Position numbers and translations under genes: made by a program. Under the pieces are notes generated by a model that was not told the DNA's origin, did not search any database, and saw only the letters and a list, made by a program, of their open reading frames with translations. From Pseudoxanthomonas koreensis_A (GTDB taxonomy: Bacteria > Pseudomonadota > Gammaproteobacteria > Xanthomonadales > Xanthomonadaceae), in contig NZ_CP169056.1 of the NCBI RefSeq assembly GCF_041890415.1, positions 1,922,001 through 1,986,000 of the forward strand: DNA of 64,000 nucleotides. Direction: 5' to 3'. This document shows positions 1-8,704 of this stretch, in pieces (positions within the stretch are counted from its first letter, which is position 1; every line of letters begins with the position of its first letter).

Positions 1-543
1 GGCTTCGACTGGAACCGGCACGCACTGCTGGAGATGGCCGCGGTCCCCATCGAACTGGACGAACAAGGCCTGTTCGTGCCCGGGCAGACCGCCAGCGCGC
101 ATTTCATCCCCGCGCCGGGCACCGAAATCGATCCCAAGTCGCTGGAAATCACCGGCATCGACCTGGACCATCCGTTCCGCCTGGCCAAGCCCGAGCGCGA
201 TGCGCTGGGCCATGTGTTCAACCAGGTCCGCACCGCGGTGCGCCGGCACGGCTGCCAGCGCGCGATCCTGGTCGGCCACAACGCCCACTTCGACCTGAAT
301 TTCGTCAACGCGGCCGTGGCCCGCAGCGGCCACAAGCGCAATCCCTTCCATCCCTTCAGTGTGTTCGACACCGTGACCCTGGCCGGGGTCGCCTACGGCC
401 AGACCGTGCTGGCGCGCGCCATGGCCGCGGCCGGCTTCGACTGGAACGCAGAGGATGCGCATTCGGCGGTGTACGACGCCGAGCAGACCGCGCGCCTGTT
501 CTGCAAGATCGCCAACGCCTGGCCCTCCGCCCTGCCGGGCTGA
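1..543 (+). CDS. rnt: Ribonuclease T, 5'-truncated by the window edge
   Basis: DEDD-family 3'-5' exoribonuclease that trims the 3' ends of tRNA, 5S and 23S rRNA; it acts as a cytoplasmic dimer. The reading frame is open from base 1, which encodes GFDWNRHALLEMAAV, the region just after the first exonuclease motif. The real start and the first catalytic Asp/Glu pair therefore lie upstream of the window. Visible are the second motif (GHNAHFDLNF) and the third (HSAVYDAEQTARLF), carrying the remaining metal-binding Asp and the catalytic His. An internal ATG at 34 is not a plausible start because the family needs the missing N-terminus. The gene converges on rlmB across about 50 bp. Confidence 0.9.
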   Translation, partial: GFDWNRHALLEMAAVPIELDEQGLFVPGQTASAHFIPAPGTEIDPKSLEITGIDLDHPFRLAKPERDALGHVFNQVRTAVRRHGCQRAILVGHNAHFDLNFVNAAVARSGHKRNPFHPFSVFDTVTLAGVAYGQTVLARAMAAAGFDWNAEDAHSAVYDAEQTARLFCKIANAWPSALPG

Positions 544-593
544 TCGCCCGACCGCGGCCCGGAGGCGCGGGCCGTGCGCGTGCGCGGCATCGC

Positions 594-1337
594 TCAGCTG
601 CGCTGACGCACCGCTTCGAACAGGCACACGCCCGCGGCCACCGACACGTTCAGGCTCTCGATGTCGCCGGGCATGGGAATGCGCACCAGCCCGTCGCAAT
701 GTTCGCGGGTGAGCCGGCGCAGGCCCTCGGCCTCGCCCCCCAGCACCAGGGCCACGTTGCCGGCCAGGTCCACGCCGTACAGCGGGGCCTGGGCATCGCC
801 GGCCAGGCCATAGATCCACACGCCCAGCTTCTGCAGCTCGCGCAGGCTGCGCGAGAGGTTGGTCACCACCACCACCGGCAGGCGGTCGGCGGCGCCGGCC
901 GAGGTCTTGCGCACGGTGGCGTTGACCGGCGCGGACTTGTCCTTGGGAATCACCACGGCAGTGGCGCCGGCGGCGGCGGCGCTGCGCAGGCAGGCGCCGA
1001 GGTTGTGCGGGTCCTGCACGCCGTCCAGCACCAGCAGCAGGGCGCGGCCGGCGGCGGCCTCCACCAGGCCGGCCAATTCGTGTTCGTCCCAGGTACGCGC
1101 GGCCGCATAACGGGCGGCCACGCCCTGGTGGCGGAGCTGGCCGGCGATGCCATCCAGCGCCTGGGTGGCAACCTTGCGCACCTCGATCCCGCGGCGACGC
1201 GCCTGCTCCTCGATCTCGACCAGGCGCGGGTTGCGCGCGCCGGATTCGACCAGCACCTCGCGCACGTGCTCGGCGTCGTTCTCGACCGCCGAGGCCACGG
1301 CATTGACACCCACGACCCACTGGTTCTGCTTGCTCAT
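594..1337 (-). CDS. rlmB: 23S rRNA (guanosine-2'-O-)-methyltransferase RlmB
   Basis: SpoU/TrmH-family SPOUT methyltransferase, 247 aa, that uses AdoMet to 2'-O-methylate a conserved guanosine (G2251 in E. coli) of 23S rRNA. It shows the N-terminal substrate-binding domain, then LVLDGVQDPHNLGACLRSA (motif 1), a GGEAEG motif and the C-terminal IPMPGDIESLNVSVAAG knot. The frame stays open upstream, but the family begins with the ATG at 1337 (MSKQNQWVVGVNAV); the extra 22 codons run into the intergenic region. It lies 84 bp downstream of rnr on the same strand, the usual rnr-rlmB pairing. Confidence 0.95.
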   Translation of the reverse strand: MSKQNQWVVGVNAVASAVENDAEHVREVLVESGARNPRLVEIEEQARRRGIEVRKVATQALDGIAGQLRHQGVAARYAAARTWDEHELAGLVEAAAGRALLLVLDGVQDPHNLGACLRSAAAAGATAVVIPKDKSAPVNATVRKTSAGAADRLPVVVVTNLSRSLRELQKLGVWIYGLAGDAQAPLYGVDLAGNVALVLGGEAEGLRRLTREHCDGLVRIPMPGDIESLNVSVAAGVCLFEAVRQRS

Positions 1338-1421
1338 GTACGCGACCGCCGGAGGAAGGCGCGCATTATCGCACCGGGAACAACGACGCCGGAGTGCGGG
1401 CAACGAACGCGGGACCGGCCG

Positions 1422-3881
1422 TCAGTACTTCTTCTTGGTCCGCTTGGCCGGCTGCCCGCGCGGTGGCGGGGGCGGCAGGCCAGCCTCGGCGTCCTTGTCC
1501 TCGACCAGGCGGAAGTCGATCTTGCGCTCTTCCAGGCTGGCCTTGAGCACGATGATCCGGACCCGGTCGCCAAGCCGGAACTCCATGCCGCGGCGCTCGC
1601 CGGACAGGGTCTTGCGCACCGGATCGAAGTGGTAATAGTCGTGCGGCAACTGGGTCACGTGGACCAGGCCGTTGACCTTGGATTCGTCCAGCTCGATGAA
1701 CAGGCCGAAGCTGGTCACGCCGCTGATCACGCCATCGAACTTGCCGCCGACGTGCTTCTCCATCCATGCCGCACGGTAGCGCTCGTCGACCTCGCGCTCG
1801 GCCTCGTCGGCGCGACGCTCGCGCTCGGAGCACTGCAATGCCAGCGCGGCCATGTCGCGCGGCGAATACTGGAAGCCGTCGGGCTTCTTCTTCGTCAGCG
1901 CGTACTTGATCGCGCGGTGCACCAGCAGGTCCGGGTAGCGGCGGATCGGCGAGGTGAAGTGGGCGTAGGCATCCAGCGCCAGGCCGAAATGGCCGGCGTT
2001 GTCCGGCGAGTACACGGCCATGCTCTGGCTGCGCAGCAGCACCGATTCCAGCAGCGCGGCATCGGGCCGGTCGCGCACCTTCTTCAGCAGGCGGGTGTAA
2101 TCGCCCGGCTGGACCTTGCCCCAGGCCGGCAGGGTGAGCTTGAACTCCTTGAGGAACTCCAGCAGGTCCGCGTACTTGGCTTCCGGCGGCTTCTCGTGGA
2201 TCCGGTACGGGGCCGGAATCCCGGCGGCCAGCAGGTGCCGTGCCGCCTGCACGTTGGCGGCGATCATGCATTCCTCGATCAGCTTGTGCGCGTCGTTGCG
2301 CACCAGCATGCCGGCCTGGGTGACCTCGCCGCGGTTGTCGAGCACGAAGCGCACTTCCGATGTCTCGAACTCGATCGCGCCGCGGCGGGCACGCGCCTTG
2401 GCCAGCACCTGGTACAGCTGGTGCAGGCGCTGCACCTGCGGCAGCACCGGCCCCAGCGCGGCCTGCGCATCGGCGTCGTCCTCGCCCACCGCCTTCCAGA
2501 CCTCGGTATAGGTCAGGCGCGCGTGCGAGTTCATCACCGCTTCGTAGAACTTCGAGCCGGTGACCTGGCCCTCGTGGTCCACCTGCATGTCGCAGACGAA
2601 GCAGAACCGGTCCACCTTCGGGTTCAGCGAACAGATCCCGTTGGACAGGGTTTCCGGCAGCATCGGCACCACGAAGCCGGGGAAATAGACCGAGGTCGCG
2701 CGTTTCTGCGCCTCGTCGTCCAGCGGCGCGCCGGGGCGCACGTAGTGGGACACGTCGGCGATGGCGACCACCAGGCGGAACCCGTGGCGGTTGGGCTCGC
2801 AATACACCGCGTCGTCGAAGTCCTTGGCGTCCTCGCCATCGATCGTCACCAGCGGCGTGCTGCGAAGATCGACGCGGCCGCCGATGGTGTCCGGCTCCAC
2901 CGTCAGCGGGACGGCGGTTGCCTCATCCAGCACTTCCTGCGGGAACTCGTGCGGCAGGTCATGGCCGTGGATCGCCGTTTCCACCACCAGCGACGGGGTG
3001 AGCTTGTCGCCCAGCACCGCGATCACCTTGCCGATGGGCGGGCGCCGCGCATCCGGCGGCTGGGTCAGCTCGCAGACCACCAGCTGCCCTTCGCGGGCGC
3101 CACCGGTGGCATCCGGCGGCACCTGGATGTTGCGCTGCAGGCGCTTGTCATCCGGGACCACGAAACTGATCCCGGCCTCGCTGCCGAAATAGCCGATCAT
3201 GCGGGTGACACCGCGCTCGAGCACCCGCGCGATGCTGCCTTCGCGCCGACCGCTGCGGTCGATGCCGGTGACGTTGGCCAGCACGCGGTCGCCGTGCATG
3301 ACCTTGCGCATCTCGTAGGGCGGCAGGAACAGGTCATCGCCCCCGCCCGAGTCCGGCCGCAGGAACCCGAAGCCGTTGGGGTTGGCGATGACCACGCCCG
3401 GAATCAGGTTGGTCGCCTGCACCGGGGCGAAGCCACCGCGCCGGTTCTGCACCAGTTGCCCGTCCCGCACCATCGCGCCCAGGCGCTTGCCGAGGGCGTC
3501 CAGGCGCTCGGGCGCGGACAGCGCAAGCAGCTGCGCCAGTTCCTCGGCAGTGCGCGGGCCGCCGGCCTCTTCGAGGGTGGCCAGGATGGCCTCGCGGCTG
3601 GCGATCGGGTTGGCGTAGCGCTGCGCTTCGCGCGAGGCGTAGGGGTCGTGGACGGCGCCGCCCGCGGGCCGCGCGGCCTTGGCCCGCGGCGGCGGCGGCG
3701 GTTCCGGCATCCAGGGCGGACGCTTGGCGGCGGGCTTGCCCTTGGCCGGCCTGGCCTGGCCTGGCTTGTCCTTGCCGGGCTTGTCCTTGCCCGCCTTCGT
3801 CCGGCCACTGCGATCTGCAGCGGCACCCTTGCGGCCGGGGCCGCCCGCGGCCTTCCCGCCGCGCTTGTCGTTGTTGGTCAT
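1422..3881 (-). CDS. rnr: Ribonuclease R
   Basis: Processive 3'-5' exoribonuclease of the RNB family, 819 aa, that degrades structured RNA and takes part in rRNA quality control. In order: a Lys/Gly/Pro-rich basic N-terminal tail of about 90 residues, a winged-helix-like segment, cold-shock OB domains, the RNB catalytic domain with the metal-binding cluster DGEDAKDFDDAV, an S1 domain and a basic C-terminal end (KRTKKKY). The start is the ATG at 3881 (MTNNDKRGG). The frame extends 48 codons further, but that would enter the divergent tRNA gene and is rejected. rlmB follows downstream. Confidence 0.95.
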   Translation of the reverse strand: MTNNDKRGGKAAGGPGRKGAAADRSGRTKAGKDKPGKDKPGQARPAKGKPAAKRPPWMPEPPPPPRAKAARPAGGAVHDPYASREAQRYANPIASREAILATLEEAGGPRTAEELAQLLALSAPERLDALGKRLGAMVRDGQLVQNRRGGFAPVQATNLIPGVVIANPNGFGFLRPDSGGGDDLFLPPYEMRKVMHGDRVLANVTGIDRSGRREGSIARVLERGVTRMIGYFGSEAGISFVVPDDKRLQRNIQVPPDATGGAREGQLVVCELTQPPDARRPPIGKVIAVLGDKLTPSLVVETAIHGHDLPHEFPQEVLDEATAVPLTVEPDTIGGRVDLRSTPLVTIDGEDAKDFDDAVYCEPNRHGFRLVVAIADVSHYVRPGAPLDDEAQKRATSVYFPGFVVPMLPETLSNGICSLNPKVDRFCFVCDMQVDHEGQVTGSKFYEAVMNSHARLTYTEVWKAVGEDDADAQAALGPVLPQVQRLHQLYQVLAKARARRGAIEFETSEVRFVLDNRGEVTQAGMLVRNDAHKLIEECMIAANVQAARHLLAAGIPAPYRIHEKPPEAKYADLLEFLKEFKLTLPAWGKVQPGDYTRLLKKVRDRPDAALLESVLLRSQSMAVYSPDNAGHFGLALDAYAHFTSPIRRYPDLLVHRAIKYALTKKKPDGFQYSPRDMAALALQCSERERRADEAEREVDERYRAAWMEKHVGGKFDGVISGVTSFGLFIELDESKVNGLVHVTQLPHDYYHFDPVRKTLSGERRGMEFRLGDRVRIIVLKASLEERKIDFRLVEDKDAEAGLPPPPPRGQPAKRTKKKY

Positions 3882-3954
3882 GCGCGGATCGTACACCGTG
3901 CCCTTGCACTGCCACGTGACCGCCCGGATCGGGCAGGCCGGGCCTGGAGGGCCG

Positions 3955-3983
3955 TTGACAAGATTTCCGCCACCCCGCAAAAT
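3955..3983 (+). promoter_or_regulatory. Promoter of tRNA-Leu(CAG)
   Basis: A consensus -35 box TTGACA (3955-3960) and a CAAAAT -10 (3978-3983, 4 of 6 matches) are separated by 17 bp, about 15 bp before the tRNA. The sequence after the -10 is very GC-rich, as in stringently controlled stable-RNA promoters. That regulatory reading is inference. Confidence 0.7.
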
Positions 3984-3997
3984 GCGCGGCCTCACCT

Positions 3998-4082
<85 letters not shown>

Positions 4083-4122
4083 AGGATCACTCCGGAGCTG
4101 CATCGCAGCCACCGGATACACC

Positions 4123-4147
4123 AAACCCCGCATATGCGGGGTTTTTT
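4123..4147 (+). terminator. Intrinsic terminator of tRNA-Leu
   Basis: An inverted repeat AAACCCCGCA/TGCGGGGTTT is followed by a run of six T on the plus strand (4142-4147), about 40 bp after the tRNA. The palindrome also faces the 3' end of the convergent Ku gene, but the U-tract favours the tRNA direction. Confidence 0.9.
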
Positions 4148-4151
4148 GTGC

Positions 4152-5141
4152 CTAACCGGCCTTGCGGGTGGTGCGCTTGCCAGCCGTCTTGCCCGCGGTC
4201 GCCGACTTGGCGGCAGCCGTGCGCCGGGCAGGGCCGGCATTGCTGGCGGCCTTCTGCGTCTCCTTCCTTGCACCCTTCGCCGCGGCCTTCTTCGCAGCCT
4301 TCTGCGCCGGCTTCGTCGCCTTGGCCGCCGGCCTGGCGCCGCCCTTCTTGTCCAGGCTGCGCTTGAGCAGTTCGGCGAAATCGATGACGTTGGTGGCCGC
4401 GCCCTCGGGTGGACGCTCGTCCTCTTCGGCTTCCTGCTGCACCACCTGCCTGGATTTCACCCGCTGCTCGATCACCTTCTGCAGGCGCAGGCGGAAGTCG
4501 TCCTTGTAGTCATCCGGATTCCAGTCCCCGCTCATGGACTCGATCAACTGCTCCGCCATTTCCACCTCGCGCGGGGTGATCTTCCACTTGGCCGCCTTGC
4601 CCTCGGGCAGCCTGTATTCGGCCGGGTCCACCAGTTCCTGGGCAAAGCGCAGCACCATCAGTACCAGCGCGTCGCCCTTGGGCAACACTGCGGCCACGTA
4701 CTCGCGGGTGCGGATCACCACCCGGCCGATGCCGGCCTTGCCGGTGCGCGCCAGCACGTCGCGCAGCAGCACATAGCCTTTCTCGGCCTTGCTGCCCGGC
4801 TCAAGCACGTAGGGCTTGTCGAAGTACTCCGGGCCGATCTGCGCGGCATCGACGAAGGCGTCGATGTCGATGGTCTCCTTGCGGTCCGGTGCGGCCGCCG
4901 CGATGTCCTGCTCCTCCAGCACCACGTAGCTGCCCTTGTCGTACTCGAAGGCCTTGACCACCTCCTTCCACGGCACTTCCTCGCCGGTCTCCTCGTTGAC
5001 CCGCTCGTAGCGCACGCGCGCGTTGTCGCGGCTGTCGAGCAGGCGGAACTGCAGGTCCACGCGGCGCTCGCCGGTCATCAGCTTGACCGGGATGTTGAGC
5101 AGGCCGAACGACAACGTTCCGGTCCAGATGGGACGTGCCAT
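4152..5141 (-). CDS. ku: Non-homologous end-joining protein Ku
   Basis: Bacterial Ku, 329 aa, a homodimeric ring that threads double-strand DNA ends and recruits LigD. The core of about 250 residues starts MARPIWTGTLSFGLLNIPVK and includes the conserved YVLEPGSKAEKGYVLLRDVL and MSGDWNPDDYKDDF segments. It is followed by a tail of about 70 residues rich in Lys, Ala, Arg and Thr, like the extended tails that bind DNA in other bacterial Ku proteins. The start ATG is at 5141. No ligD is present in this window. Topoisomerase IB is divergent, 163 bp away. Confidence 0.95.
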   Translation of the reverse strand: MARPIWTGTLSFGLLNIPVKLMTGERRVDLQFRLLDSRDNARVRYERVNEETGEEVPWKEVVKAFEYDKGSYVVLEEQDIAAAAPDRKETIDIDAFVDAAQIGPEYFDKPYVLEPGSKAEKGYVLLRDVLARTGKAGIGRVVIRTREYVAAVLPKGDALVLMVLRFAQELVDPAEYRLPEGKAAKWKITPREVEMAEQLIESMSGDWNPDDYKDDFRLRLQKVIEQRVKSRQVVQQEAEEDERPPEGAATNVIDFAELLKRSLDKKGGARPAAKATKPAQKAAKKAAAKGARKETQKAASNAGPARRTAAAKSATAGKTAGKRTTRKAG

Positions 5142-5284
5142 GGATGTACCCCCTAGAGGCGGCGGCCAGCGGCGCAGGCGCGTTCGCTGGCATGCCGGAA
5201 ATGGTGGCGGCAGCTATAGCAAGCGCCGGATCAAGGACGTGCGAACGGGCACGCGCCGCGGATCGGTTCATCGCCCCATCACGC

Positions 5285-5296
5285 GCTACCGGTAGC
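5285..5296. repeat. 12-bp perfect palindrome before topoisomerase IB
   Basis: GCTACCGGTAGC lies 8 bp before the ATG of the topoisomerase gene, over the region where a ribosome-binding site would sit. It could be an operator or a small hairpin covering the start. No function is established. Confidence 0.35.
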
Positions 5297-5304
5297 GTGC
5301 GGCC

Positions 5305-6429
5305 ATGGCTGCATCTTCCAGGTCGCGTCCGGCCAACCCGTCCTTGCCCGAAGCGGCCAGCGGTGCCGGCCTCCACCATGTCGACGACTCCATCCCGGGC
5401 ATTGCCCGGATCCGGTGTGGCCGCGGCTTCCGTTACGTGGATGCCGATGGCGCCCCGGTACGCGACCGCGCCACCCTGGAGCGCATCCGCGCCCTGGCGA
5501 TCCCGCCGGCCTACCGCGACGTGTGGATCTGCGCATCGCCACGCGGGCACCTGCAGGCAACCGGGGTCGATGCCCGCGGCCGCAAGCAGTACCGCTACCA
5601 CCCGCAGTGGCGCACCCGCCGCGACGCGCACAAGTTCGACCGGCTGGTGGCGTTCGGCGCGGCCCTGCCCGGCCTGCGCCGCGCGGTGCGTGCCGACCTG
5701 GCCCGGCCCGGCCTGCCGCGCGGGAAGGTGCTGGCCGCGGTGGTGCGGCTGATGGCTGCCACCCTGTTGCGGGTGGGCAATGCGGAGTACGCACGCGAGA
5801 ACGGCTCGTTCGGCCTGACCACCCTGCGCAGCCGCCACGCCCGCTTCCGCGATGGCGCCCTGCACCTGCAGTTCCCCGGCAAGAGCGGACAGGTGCAGGA
5901 GGTGGATGTGCGCGACCGGCGCCTGGTCAGGCTGGTGCGCCGCATGCACCAGTTGCCGGGCCAGGCGCTGTTCCAGTACCGCGACGCCGACGGCAACCTG
6001 CAGCCACTGGATTCGGGCGCGGTCAACGCCTACCTGCGCGAGCACATGGGCGAGGATTTCACCGCCAAGGACTTCCGCACCTGGGGCGCCACCGTGGCCG
6101 CGTACCGGCTGCTGGCCGCCACCGCGCTTCCGGAGCCGGCCACCGCGCAGGCACTGGCCCAGGCCGAGAAGCAGGTGGTGTGTGCGGTGGCCGCGCTGCT
6201 GGGCAACACCCCGGCGGTGTGCCGCACGTCCTACATCGACCCGTGCGTGTTCGCCGGCTGGCGCGAGGGCCGGCTGCACGCCGGCAATGCAGTGGGCATC
6301 CGCCAGTGCGAAGCGGCGGCACGCCGCTTCCTGGCGCGGGCACACCGCGCCCGGGCCGGCCGGGCGAGCCGTCAACGCGCGCGGCCCGCTCAGCCCGCGA
6401 ACGGCACCCGCCGCGCGACCATCATGTAG
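5305..6429 (+). CDS. DNA topoisomerase IB (poxvirus-like)
   Basis: Type IB topoisomerase, 374 aa, which relaxes supercoils through a 3'-phosphotyrosyl intermediate. The N-terminal domain carries RGFRYVDADGAPV, then the pattern IPPAYRDVWI..GHLQATGVDARGRKQYRYH. The catalytic domain shows Arg/Lys-rich motifs (LMAATLLRVGNAEYARENGSFGL split over residues 149-171), FRTWGATVAA, and the active-site Tyr in CRTSYIDP at about residue 310. The last 40 bp overlap the 3' end of the convergent DUF2269-like gene. It is divergent from Ku, so both may belong to a DNA-maintenance island (inference). Confidence 0.93.
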   Translation: MAASSRSRPANPSLPEAASGAGLHHVDDSIPGIARIRCGRGFRYVDADGAPVRDRATLERIRALAIPPAYRDVWICASPRGHLQATGVDARGRKQYRYHPQWRTRRDAHKFDRLVAFGAALPGLRRAVRADLARPGLPRGKVLAAVVRLMAATLLRVGNAEYARENGSFGLTTLRSRHARFRDGALHLQFPGKSGQVQEVDVRDRRLVRLVRRMHQLPGQALFQYRDADGNLQPLDSGAVNAYLREHMGEDFTAKDFRTWGATVAAYRLLAATALPEPATAQALAQAEKQVVCAVAALLGNTPAVCRTSYIDPCVFAGWREGRLHAGNAVGIRQCEAAARRFLARAHRARAGRASRQRARPAQPANGTRRATIM

Positions 6430-6869
6430 AAGATCGCCAGGAACGACACCAGTGCCGGCACGCCCAGCGCCGCCCACGCGCCCAGGTGCGCGGCGTAGGC
6501 GGCGGGCAGTTCGCGTCCGCGTGCGGCCGCGGCCACGGCGATGTCGCGCAGGCGCATCTGCAGCCACACCACCGGCAACCAGCACAGGGTGGCGATGACG
6601 AAGGCCACGATCGACCAGTACAGCCACGGCGTGGCCAGCGGGATCGACAGCCGGTGCGCCAGGTACAGGCCGCTGGCCGGCTGGAACACGATGGTGGTGG
6701 AGGTGAAGATCCAGTCCGCCGCCACCACGTGCCGGGCCACCACCGCCACCACCCGCGCATCGCGGGTGCGACTGATGAAGAACAGGTAGAACGCGGTGCC
6801 GATCCCGGTGCCGAACAGCAGGGTCGAGGACAGCACGTGCAGGTACTTGACCAGGACCAGGTCCATCAT
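6390..6869 (-). CDS. DUF2269-like integral membrane protein
   Basis: A 159-aa membrane protein with four hydrophobic segments. It begins MMDLVLVKYLHVLSSTLLFG and contains GIGTAFYLFF and DWIFTSTTIVFQPASG, features I associate with DUF2269; the biochemical role is unknown. The start ATG at 6869 overlaps the TGA of the upstream Rossmann/DoxX-like gene (ATGA), which implies translational coupling. Members of this family are often next to DoxX-like genes. Confidence is high for the gene and moderate for the family name. Confidence 0.8.
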   Translation of the reverse strand: MMDLVLVKYLHVLSSTLLFGTGIGTAFYLFFISRTRDARVVAVVARHVVAADWIFTSTTIVFQPASGLYLAHRLSIPLATPWLYWSIVAFVIATLCWLPVVWLQMRLRDIAVAAAARGRELPAAYAAHLGAWAALGVPALVSFLAIFYMMVARRVPFAG

Positions 6870-8131
6870 TGCCGCTCGCGGTCCAGTGCCAGCAGCGCCA
6901 GGATCATCGCCAGCAGCGGGACGTTCTTCAGCACCGGTCCGAACGGATGCCCCCATTGCCCGGGCAGGAACACGCTGACGATGATGGTGTAGCCCAGCAC
7001 CAGGGCCAGTTGCGCGGCATAGACCACGCTCCGGCGCGGCGCCAGCAGCAGGGCCGCACCCAGCGCCAGGTCCAGCAGTGCCGCCGTCCACAACGCGGCC
7101 AGCGCCAGGCCACCGTGAAGCCCGACCTTGGCCAGCAGCGCCAGGCTGTCGGCGCGCGGGTACACCCACAGCGACACCACCGCGGTGGCGATCCACATGA
7201 TCGCCAGTGCGATGCGCATGAGCGGCACGGCCCACGCCAGCACGGCCTGGTGACGCATCGGCACGGCCTGCTCCTTGCTGATGAATCTGCCCGGGTCGCG
7301 CGGCGCACGGCCAAGCCAGGTGCCGAAGGGTCCGGGATCGGCGGTGTTGCCGGCATCCAGCATCGCCAGCGCGTCGCGGTCCAGCGGCAGGCGCGGCCAC
7401 AAGCGGCCAATCCCGGCCAGCCGGCGTGCCCATGCCGACGGCATCGCCACGAATCGGCCGGGGCTGCCCATCGCCTGCCGGAACATCGCCAGGTAGCCAC
7501 GCAGCGACAGCGCACGCGGGCCGACGGCGTCCAGCGCGGGCGGCACCTGCGCGGCCTCCACCAGCCGGACCAATGCCTGGACCAGGTCATCCAGGTGCAA
7601 CGGCTGCACCTGCTGGCATCCACCGCCCGGCAGCGGCGTCAGTGGCAGGCTGGCCAGCCCCGCGAACCAGCGGCTGCTGGCGCCGCCCGCCGCGAACACC
7701 AGCGAGGGCCGCACCACGCTGTATTCCATGCCGGCACCCTGCACCTCCGCTTCGGCGCGCCCCTTGCTGGAGAAGTACGGCAGCGCCGATACCGGGTCCG
7801 CACCCAGGGCGGACAGCTGGATGAAGCGCCGCACACCTGCCTCGCGCGCGGCGCGCAACACCTCGCGCAGGCCGTTCACATGCACTGCATCGAAGCTCTG
7901 CTTTCGTGTGGCGCGAAAGATGCCGGCCGTATTGACCACCACATCGACCCCCGCCAGCACGCCGCGCAACGTGGCCGCGTCCGGCAACGCGGCCAGGTCC
8001 AGCGCAAGGGCCTGCGTGCCGGGGTGGCTGCGGCCATCGCGGGTGGCAAGGAGTACATGATGACCACGCGCCCGCAGCACCTGCCCGAGCGTGCCGCCGA
8101 TCAGGCCGGCGCCCAGCACAAGCACCCGCAA
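6866..8131 (-). CDS. NAD(P)-binding Rossmann protein with C-terminal DoxX-like membrane domain
   Basis: About 421 aa. The N-terminus is an atypical SDR/NAD-binding fold with LRVLVLGAGLIGGTLGQ (dinucleotide-binding GxGxxGG), then VVNTAGI and a YFSSKGRAEAEV active-site region. The last ~130 residues form four hydrophobic helices resembling DoxX-like domains. No good ATG precedes the Rossmann motif. I place the start at TTG 8131 because the GxGxxGG motif must be included; GTG 8125 is the alternative, and neither has a clear Shine-Dalgarno. This start falls inside the 5' end of the divergent gene at 8060. It is coupled to the DUF2269-like gene. Substrate unknown. Confidence 0.75.
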   Translation of the reverse strand: MRVLVLGAGLIGGTLGQVLRARGHHVLLATRDGRSHPGTQALALDLAALPDAATLRGVLAGVDVVVNTAGIFRATRKQSFDAVHVNGLREVLRAAREAGVRRFIQLSALGADPVSALPYFSSKGRAEAEVQGAGMEYSVVRPSLVFAAGGASSRWFAGLASLPLTPLPGGGCQQVQPLHLDDLVQALVRLVEAAQVPPALDAVGPRALSLRGYLAMFRQAMGSPGRFVAMPSAWARRLAGIGRLWPRLPLDRDALAMLDAGNTADPGPFGTWLGRAPRDPGRFISKEQAVPMRHQAVLAWAVPLMRIALAIMWIATAVVSLWVYPRADSLALLAKVGLHGGLALAALWTAALLDLALGAALLLAPRRSVVYAAQLALVLGYTIIVSVFLPGQWGHPFGPVLKNVPLLAMILALLALDRERQ

Positions 8132-8641
8132 TGGCTGGTGCTGCTGCGCCGCGCCCTGGTCTCCGGCAGCGTGGCCAGCGTGTGCTCCACGCTGGCCGTG
8201 TCCGCGTTCAGCCGCTGGCACAGCGGCACGGCCGCTGCCGGCACCAACGCCGCCAGCCAGTGGTTCTGGTATCCGCAGGCGCGCATGGCGCGGCAACCAT
8301 CGCTGCGGCATACCCTGGTCGGCTACGCCGTGCATCACGCCAGCTCGGTGTTCTGGGCGTACACGTTCGAGGTGCTGCGGCCACGCACCGCGCGCGCCGG
8401 TGGCCGGGCCGCGCGCGCGGCCGGCGTGGCCGCCGCGGCCTACGTGGTCGATTACCACGTCGTCCCGCGGCGCCTGAGCCCAGGCTTCGAGCATCGCATC
8501 GGCGCATCGGGCATGTGGGCCACGTACGCCGCGTTTGCGCTTGGCCTGTTCGTGGCCAGCCATCCGGCCGTTCAACCTCGCCCGCGCATGTCGCATCGGC
8601 CCGCACCTCCGTCCAGCAGCAGGGCTCCGCGGCCGCGATGA
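8060..8641 (+). CDS. Conserved membrane protein of unknown function
   Basis: About 193 aa. A strong AAGGAG (8048-8053) precedes two adjacent ATGs (8057 and 8060); the second has the better 6-nt spacing. The protein has an N-terminal hydrophobic segment (RRALVSGSVASVCSTLAVSA), then SLRHTLVGYAVHHASSVFWA and a second half with AYVVDYHVVPRRLSPGFEHR and a final helix. I recognise this pattern (HHASSVFWA, DYHVVPRRLTPGFE) from uncharacterised proteobacterial membrane proteins but know no function. A GTG start at 8138 would avoid the overlap with the divergent Rossmann gene but lacks a ribosome-binding site. Confidence 0.7.
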   Translation: MTTRPQHLPERAADQAGAQHKHPQWLVLLRRALVSGSVASVCSTLAVSAFSRWHSGTAAAGTNAASQWFWYPQARMARQPSLRHTLVGYAVHHASSVFWAYTFEVLRPRTARAGGRAARAAGVAAAAYVVDYHVVPRRLSPGFEHRIGASGMWATYAAFALGLFVASHPAVQPRPRMSHRPAPPSSSRAPRPR

Positions 8642-8704
8642 GCCGCAGGCACGGCACGCGGCCTGCAGCGCACGCATGCCGATGAACAATCCGCGTGCCC
8701 GGCG

